This document shows positions 59,608-64,000 of a stretch of 64,000 nt of DNA, piece after piece; the first letter of the stretch is position 1; the number at the start of each line of letters is the position of its first letter. Position numbers and translations under genes: made by a program. A model generated the notes under the pieces. It saw only the letters and a program-made list of their open reading frames with translations, did not search any database and was not told where the DNA came from. This stretch comes from an uncultured Sutterella sp. (GTDB taxonomy: Bacteria; Pseudomonadota; Gammaproteobacteria; Burkholderiales; Burkholderiaceae_F), in assembly GCA_905197905.1 (NCBI GenBank), contig CAJKAP010000008.1, positions 1-64,000 of the forward strand, read 5' to 3'.

Positions 59608-60738
59608 ATGGTCCGCCAATTCTGGCTTATTGCTACACAACTTATCACAATCGCGCTTGCTGTGTGTGGTGTCTATTATCTCTGGACAACGGTCTCCTCT
59701 CCGAGCACTCCTGCCGAAACTTCTGCCATTAGTCCGTTTGACTTGTCTCATGCGGCCCAAACCGCGTCTCCTTCCGTAGTGACGATTTTGACACGCTCGC
59801 GCACCAATCACCCTCTCTCTGAAATTGCAGATGCGACAACTGGCCTTCTCAATGAACACTCCTTTGATACCCTGGGTAGCGGCGTGATTGTGAGCTCCGA
59901 TGGCTACATTCTCACCAACCAACACGTTGTTAACGGCATCCCTGAGCTCATTGTCCAATTAAGCGATGGACAACGCTTTAACGCTTCAATCCTCAATGCC
60001 GATAAGGACACGGACTTGGCAGTTCTCAAGGTATTGGCCTCCAATTTGGCCGCTATTGGAATGGCTCCTACAGAAAAACTCAAAGTAGGTCAGCCCGTTC
60101 TCGCGATTGGTAACCCCTTCGCTGTGGGTCAGACGGTCACCGCAGGCATCATTTCTGCCTTAGGGCGTCATGGGTTTGGTCTCAATAACTATGAAGACTT
60201 TATTCAGACCGATGCCGCCATCAACCAAGGAAACTCTGGCGGTGCACTCGTGGATGCTGAAGGGAAACTCGTCGGGATCAATACTGCTATCTTCTCCCCA
60301 GATACCTCTGAAGGCTTTATTGGGATTGGCTTTGCGATTCCTGTCTCGATGATTCAGAAGGTGCTTCCTGGGCTGATGTCTGGGAACCGCCTTGAACGTG
60401 GTTATCTGGGAGTTGTCCCGGTGCAACTAACGCCCGAATACGCACGTGATTTAGGCTTAGAGGTTGCCAGTGGCGTCATGATCAATTCTGTTATTCAGGG
60501 AAGCCCTGCTGCTCGAGCAGGTCTACGTGCTTTTGATGTGATTACCCGCATCGGAGAAAATAATGTTTATCAGGTCACGAGTTTCCTCGACTTGATTGCG
60601 GCCTTGCCACCCAATACCGACGTGAATGTTACTGTGTTGCGCGGGAAAGAAACCCTCAACTTCGTGATCCGCATTCGTCCGCGTCCAGAAAACCCGCTTA
60701 AACAAAACGCAGATGAGGCGGTTACGAATGTCGCCTAA
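59608..60738 (+). CDS. DegS/HtrA-like periplasmic serine protease
   Basis: The 376-residue protein has one N-terminal membrane anchor (WLIATQLITIALAVCGVYYLW), a trypsin-like domain with the triad H106 (TNQHVVNG), D136 (KDTDLAVL) and S210 (QGNSGGAL), and one PDZ domain (about residues 280-360). One anchor and one PDZ resemble DegS, a regulator of the envelope stress response. I start at the ATG at 59608, which follows CAGGAG; a GTG nine codons upstream lacks a ribosome binding site. This gene is next to tatC in many Burkholderiales. Confidence 0.92.
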   Translation: MVRQFWLIATQLITIALAVCGVYYLWTTVSSPSTPAETSAISPFDLSHAAQTASPSVVTILTRSRTNHPLSEIADATTGLLNEHSFDTLGSGVIVSSDGYILTNQHVVNGIPELIVQLSDGQRFNASILNADKDTDLAVLKVLASNLAAIGMAPTEKLKVGQPVLAIGNPFAVGQTVTAGIISALGRHGFGLNNYEDFIQTDAAINQGNSGGALVDAEGKLVGINTAIFSPDTSEGFIGIGFAIPVSMIQKVLPGLMSGNRLERGYLGVVPVQLTPEYARDLGLEVASGVMINSVIQGSPAARAGLRAFDVITRIGENNVYQVTSFLDLIAALPPNTDVNVTVLRGKETLNFVIRIRPRPENPLKQNADEAVTNVA

Positions 60739-60756
60739 GTTCTAAAGCACACATCG

Positions 60757-60799
60757 GGTGTTGCGGAGTCGGATAATACGACTCCGCAACACCTTTTTT
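60757..60799 (+). terminator. Strong terminator after the DegS-like gene
   Basis: A 15-bp perfect stem (GGTGTTGCGGAGTCG at 60757-60771 with its complement at 60779-60793) around a 7-base loop is followed by six T. Confidence 0.93.
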
Positions 60800-60841
60800 A
60801 TTCACACAGAGAGGGAGCTTACGTCGCCTCACAAGATTCCT

Positions 60842-60883
60842 CATACGGTTCGCCAATTTTTCTAAAAACTGACGAACCGTATG
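60842..60883. repeat. Perfect 11-bp inverted repeat
   Basis: CATACGGTTCG (60842-60852) and CGAACCGTATG (60873-60883) flank a 20-base spacer between two convergent terminators. It is neither clearly a terminator nor a known element. Confidence 0.5.
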
Positions 60884-60903
60884 GCATTTTGAAAAAGATA
60901 AAG

Positions 60904-60956
60904 AAAGGGGGCGTTACTAAAATCTGGAAAACCTGACTTTTGCAACACCCCCCTTT
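60904..60956 (-). terminator. Terminator of the tat operon
   Basis: AAAGGGGG-C-GTT (60904-60915) and AAC-A-CCCCCCTTT (60944-60956) form a long hairpin downstream of tatC. On the minus strand it is followed by CTTTATCTTTTT-like sequence. Confidence 0.55.
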
Positions 60957-60979
60957 GTTATTGAAGGCTAAAGATAGAA

Positions 60980-61780
60980 TTACTCATCCTCTTCTTCGTC
61001 CTTCGGCATATTGTCGATATCGTTCTGTGTTTTCCCGAAGAACTTCACTAACCAAATTCCAGTTTGGAAGAGGATGACTAAGGGCAATGCCAAGAGCAAT
61101 TGCGAAAGCACATCTGGTGGAGTAAAGATAGCGGCCACCACAAAGGCGCCCACAATCACAAACGGGCGGGCCTTCACAAGTTTTTCATAAGAAGCGAGAC
61201 CCACATGATTCAAGACCATCACAACGATTGGTACTTCAAAGGTCAAGCCAAAGGCAAAGAACATCGATAGCACAAAGCTAAAGTACGAATCAATGTCTGG
61301 TGCAAAGTTCACGCTAGCTGGAGAGAATCCTGCGATGAACTGAAACACCATACGGAAAACGATGAAGTAGCAATACGCCATACCTAAGGCAAACATCACA
61401 ATGGATGAAACCAAAATAGGTAATGCTAAACGCTTTTCTCGGCGATAAAGGGCAGGGGCAATATAAGCCCAAGCCTGATAGAGCACATAAGGAAGCGCTA
61501 TCAAGAAGGCCACAAAGAGCGTAACCTTCAGTGGCACCATAAATGGTGCCACCACACCCGTTGCAAGCAGCTTTACCCCTTGAGGCAAGGCCACCATCAA
61601 CGGTTGACTCAAATAGTCAAAAATGGTTCTCATAAACGGCGATAACACCGCGAAAACCACAATGACGGCAATTGCGGCACGCACAGTGCGATTGCGCAAT
61701 TCAACCAGATGAGAAATGAGCGGCTGCTCATTCATCGGATCGTCCGGCATGTCTACGTCAGTTTTGTTATTGTCAGCCAT
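60980..61780 (-). CDS. tatC: Sec-independent translocase subunit TatC
   Basis: The 266-residue membrane protein has six hydrophobic segments and the family start LISHLVELRNRTVRA, the signal-peptide binding region. FxxGLTFEVP-like text (FAFGLTFEVPIVVMVLNH) and the EKRLALPI loop are conserved. It forms the receptor core of the twin-arginine system. It has an acidic C-terminal tail (MPKDEEEDE). It is last in tatA-tatB-tatC. Confidence 0.96.
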   Translation of the reverse strand: MADNNKTDVDMPDDPMNEQPLISHLVELRNRTVRAAIAVIVVFAVLSPFMRTIFDYLSQPLMVALPQGVKLLATGVVAPFMVPLKVTLFVAFLIALPYVLYQAWAYIAPALYRREKRLALPILVSSIVMFALGMAYCYFIVFRMVFQFIAGFSPASVNFAPDIDSYFSFVLSMFFAFGLTFEVPIVVMVLNHVGLASYEKLVKARPFVIVGAFVVAAIFTPPDVLSQLLLALPLVILFQTGIWLVKFFGKTQNDIDNMPKDEEEDE

Positions 61781-61791
61781 CGTTTATCTCT

Positions 61792-62457
61792 TTAGCGATA
61801 AATACGAGCTCGATTGGAGCGCACACGAGCACCCAGGCGACGATTACTGCCGCCTAATTTCTGCTCACGCATACCCAACTCTCGGCGAAGACGTTCCACT
61901 TCGCGCGCTAACTCATCCACTGAAGGACCAGAACGATAGCGCTTGGGGAACACTTTGGGCTCTTTCCACTCATAAGTTGGGGTCGGTGCTTGAGGTTCTG
62001 CACCAGTCCACCCATAGAAATCCGCCAATTCCTCTTCACTTTGAGCGGACACCGTTGTCACCGTATTTTCAGTGACGGAGTCACCAGTTATCGAATCGAC
62101 TTCTTTTCCCATCTCTGAAAGCGATTTTTGAGCGGCGTCGACCGATTCATCAAGACTTGTCTTCGTTTCCGCGACAGTCTTCTCGAATTGGGAAGCGGAT
62201 TTCTCGATATCGTTTGCAGACTTCTGCACCGTGCTCTTCACCTCATTGGCAAGCGCACGTGCCTGATCTTGGAGCTGTTTGAGCTCCGCAAAATCTGCTT
62301 CGCGGTTGATGTCTGACTTGACTTGGGAAACAAAACGCTGCGCCTTACCAATCCACTCGCCGGCTGTTTTAGCAACCGTCGGTAGTTTTTCAGGGCCTAG
62401 TACGACCAGCGCGACAACACCGACGACTAGCATTTCGCTAAAACCAAAATCGAACAT
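61792..62457 (-). CDS. tatB: Sec-independent translocase subunit TatB
   Basis: The 221-residue protein starts MFDFGFSEMLVVGVVALVVLGPEKLP, the TatB membrane helix and hinge. Then comes an amphipathic helix and a long charged coiled coil (QLQDQARALANEVKSTVQKSANDIEKSASQFEKT). The C-terminal half is longer than average, Lys/Arg-rich at the end. It binds TatC and signal peptides. It lies 11 bp upstream of tatC. Confidence 0.94.
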   Translation of the reverse strand: MFDFGFSEMLVVGVVALVVLGPEKLPTVAKTAGEWIGKAQRFVSQVKSDINREADFAELKQLQDQARALANEVKSTVQKSANDIEKSASQFEKTVAETKTSLDESVDAAQKSLSEMGKEVDSITGDSVTENTVTTVSAQSEEELADFYGWTGAEPQAPTPTYEWKEPKVFPKRYRSGPSVDELAREVERLRRELGMREQKLGGSNRRLGARVRSNRARIYR

Positions 62458-62477
62458 CTTTCTTTTCCAATACTGAA

Positions 62478-62510
62478 AAGCCGCGGTCAGTCATCCGACT
62501 GCCGCGGCTT
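62478..62510 (-). terminator. Intercistronic hairpin between tatA and tatB
   Basis: AAGCCGCGG-T-CAGTC and GACTG-CCGCGGCTT form a 14-bp stem with a single-base bulge and an ATCC loop. On the minus strand a short T run follows. A second palindrome, CGGTTAGCTAACCG, lies at 62602-62615. Together they could lower tatBC relative to tatA. tatA and tatB are usually adjacent, so this 175-bp gap is unusual. Confidence 0.65.
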
Positions 62511-62632
62511 GGTGTTGTGCCGCAGACCAACAAAAGCGATCAGCGATCCTTTTTCTTATAGATAATGGGTGCTCGACACATTCACAAAGTACGCAAGGCG
62601 TCGGTTAGCTAACCGCGCACGGGCAATAAAAA

Positions 62633-62869
62633 TTAACCCTGAACCTTGTCTTTGTTTTCAGGCTCGGCAACCTTTTCGCTTGCTTCGGGCTTCTTGTCCT
62701 GAGCGATTTCTTTCTTAGCTTCTGGGGTATCAGCTTCAGCCATACCTTCCTTAAAGCCCTTGATAGCTCCACCCAAGTCTTTGCCCAAGTTCTTGAGTTT
62801 GCCAGTACCGAAAACCAAAACCACGATGGCCAAAACGATCAGCCAATGCCATACAGATAGGGATCCCAT
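62633..62869 (-). CDS. tatA: Sec-independent translocase subunit TatA
   Basis: The 78-residue protein has an N-terminal helix (SVWHWLIVLAIVVLVFGTGKLKNLG), the FGxxK hinge, an amphipathic helix (DLGGAIKGFKEGMAEAD) and a charged tail. TatA polymerises to form the translocation conduit. It lies 14 bp downstream of the HIT gene. Confidence 0.95.
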   Translation of the reverse strand: MGSLSVWHWLIVLAIVVLVFGTGKLKNLGKDLGGAIKGFKEGMAEADTPEAKKEIAQDKKPEASEKVAEPENKDKVQG

Positions 62870-62883
62870 AATTTACTCTCCGA

Positions 62884-63222
62884 TTATTTCCACGGTTGGG
62901 GACCGCCCAACACATGAACATGTAAATGATCGACTTCTTGACCACCATCGTGGCCAGTGTTGATGATGACACGGAAACCATTAAGCGCCCCTTCCTGGAT
63001 TGCTAATTTACGTGTCAGAGATAGCATTTTACCTAAAAGCGGCGTATCAGCATCTTCAGCGTGAGCCAACGATGTAATGTGCTTCTTCGGAATAATGAGC
63101 AAATGCACCGGCGCCTTCGGATGAATGTCTTTAAAGGCAATCACTTCGTCGTCTTCATAGACTTTGGTCGCCGGGATTTCGCCACGAGCAATTTTACAGA
63201 ACAAACAATCTTCAAGTTGCAT
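62884..63222 (-). CDS. HIT family protein, HinT-like
   Basis: The 112-residue nucleotide phosphoramidase has CLFCKIARGEIPATKVYEDD at the N-terminus and the histidine triad HLHVHVLGG near the C-terminus. NTGHDGGQEVDHLHVHV is typical of HinT. It lies between hisE and tatA, as in many Burkholderiales. HinT acts on aminoacyl-adenylate-type substrates; the exact role is unclear. Confidence 0.93.
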   Translation of the reverse strand: MQLEDCLFCKIARGEIPATKVYEDDEVIAFKDIHPKAPVHLLIIPKKHITSLAHAEDADTPLLGKMLSLTRKLAIQEGALNGFRVIINTGHDGGQEVDHLHVHVLGGPQPWK

Positions 63223-63362
63223 GTCTACCTCTTTTCTTTTGTTCCAAAGCTAAAAAACTCATCGATCATGAGGTCTTTGACTTTTGGATATCTTTTAATC
63301 TTACCATTAGAGTGCATAGTGCACCACCTTCCAACAGAGGTGTTCCTATGAACTACTTTTTC

Positions 63363-63692
63363 TTAATCCTGGGGACGAGATGCTTTTTCGTCTAAACCAG
63401 AAAGCCCTTCACGTCGTGCCAATTCATTCAACACGTCCTTTGGGCTCAAATCATAATAAGAAAGCATTACGAGAGTATGAAACCAAAGGTCTGCGCACTC
63501 ATAAATAATCTTTTTGGGGTCAGCGTCTTTCGCTGCCATCACCGTTTCGCATGCCTCTTCCCCCACCTTCTTGAGGAAACCATCGGGCCCCTTTTTGAAA
63601 AGTTTGGCGACATAAGACTTTTCTGGATCCATGCCCTTTCGCGATTCAATTACAGCGGCTAAGCGCTCCAACACATCTTCATTTTTATTCAC
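63363..63692 (-). CDS. hisE: Phosphoribosyl-ATP pyrophosphatase
   Basis: The 109-residue protein has KGPDGFLKKVGEEACETVMAAKD and the EXXE-type metal site followed by ECADLWFHTLVMLS, the MazG-like fold of HisE. It catalyses the second step of histidine synthesis. I start it at the GTG at 63692, which has AGGGAG upstream and overlaps the hisI stop by 8 bp. The longer upstream frame runs through hisI and is not used. Confidence 0.92.
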   Translation of the reverse strand: MNKNEDVLERLAAVIESRKGMDPEKSYVAKLFKKGPDGFLKKVGEEACETVMAAKDADPKKIIYECADLWFHTLVMLSYYDLSPKDVLNELARREGLSGLDEKASRPQD

Positions 63693-64000
63693 GATACATC
63701 TCCCTGGGATCCTTGAGTGGGTCAGAAGTAATTTTCCACGAACGATCTTCACTCTGAAGTGTTCGATAAAAACAACTGGCTCGTCCCGTATGACAAGCAA
63801 TACCGCCCTTTTGGTGCACTTTGTAAAGCACAGCGTCGCCGTCGCAATCTAGCTGCACGCTCACGAGCACCTGTATGTTGCCTGATTCTTCACCTTTGCG
63901 CCATAGTTTCTGACGAGAGCGAGAAAAGTAAACCGCTCTTCCCGTCTCTGCTGTTTCTTCTAGGGCTTCTCTATTTGCCCAAGCAAGCATAAGCACTTTC
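63685..64000 (-). CDS. hisI: Phosphoribosyl-AMP cyclohydrolase, 5' end outside the window
   Basis: The last 104 or so codons of HisI are inside the window. The conserved WRKGEESGNIQ, the metal-binding DCDGDAVLYKV and the cysteine-containing GGIACHTGRASCF are present. It catalyses the third step of histidine synthesis, opening the adenine ring. The start lies beyond position 64000. It overlaps hisE by 8 bp. Confidence 0.93.
   Translation of the reverse strand, partial: KVLMLAWANREALEETAETGRAVYFSRSRQKLWRKGEESGNIQVLVSVQLDCDGDAVLYKVHQKGGIACHTGRASCFYRTLQSEDRSWKITSDPLKDPREMYRE

Noticed and set aside
63693..63800. Longer HisE start upstream of 63692
   Set aside because: The added part runs out of frame through hisI. 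The GTG at 63692 has a good ribosome binding site and the usual hisI-hisE overlap.

Overview
The window is a bacterial chromosome segment with a complete temperate phage genome inserted in it. The host looks like a betaproteobacterium of the order Burkholderiales. The gene order hisI-hisE-HIT-tatA-tatB-tatC, a DegS-like protease, a NIF3-like gene, sspA-sspB is a known Burkholderiales neighbourhood. The base composition is near 50 percent GC by eye, and no cytochrome bc1 (petABC) genes lie between the NIF3-like gene and sspA. These two points suggest an anaerobic gut member such as Sutterellaceae (Parasutterella-like). That placement is an inference.

Host left part (1-11964): the first 270 bases hold the promoter and leader region of an rRNA operon that reads leftward off the window. 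Then come an M61 peptidase, a leftward operon rpe-gph-LprI-like-ung, mltA, a DsbC/DsbG-like oxidoreductase, two identical tRNA-Phe genes, queC, and a rightward block hemA, prfA, prmC. Host right part (57344-64000): tRNA-Thr, sspA-sspB, the NIF3-like gene, a DegS-like protease, and the his/HIT/tat block, with hisI cut by the window end.

Prophage (about 11965-57357, 45.4 kb): it sits in the 3' end of tRNA-Thr(TGT). Imperfect 17-bp att cores flank it, and each end carries two GTGGGCTT repeats spaced 12 bp apart that look like integrase arm sites. From left to right it carries a HicA/DUF1902 toxin-antitoxin pair; a lysis cassette (holin, endolysin, small membrane protein, nested Rz/Rz1 spanins); a tail-fibre region; a podovirus-type virion operon resembling Bordetella phage BPP-1 (2704-residue polyvalent core protein, internal virion proteins, nozzle, adaptor, capsid, scaffold, Bbp19-like protein, portal, terminase); an iteron-rich probable origin next to a PriPol-helicase gene; and a Cro/CI switch. 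Rightward early genes follow: a DUF2800 nuclease, a DUF2815 SSB, a family A DNA polymerase with an intein, a VRR-NUC nuclease, an SNF2 helicase and an AlpA-like protein. The set ends with an antirepressor whose leader has the layout of a c4-type antisense RNA, and the integrase.

How it fits together: lysogeny is probably held by the S24-type repressor acting on shared TAAACAAC half-sites at the cro promoter and the early rightward promoter. The antirepressor, held down by the leader RNA, would be the second tier of immunity. Replication probably uses the PriPol-helicase at the iterons, with the phage's own polymerase and SSB. The least ordinary items are a well-formed 183-codon ORF with its own ribosome binding site overprinted inside the giant virion gene, the c4-like RNA, the polymerase intein, the iteron cluster, and an att mismatch that leaves a wobble pair in the host tRNA-Thr acceptor stem.
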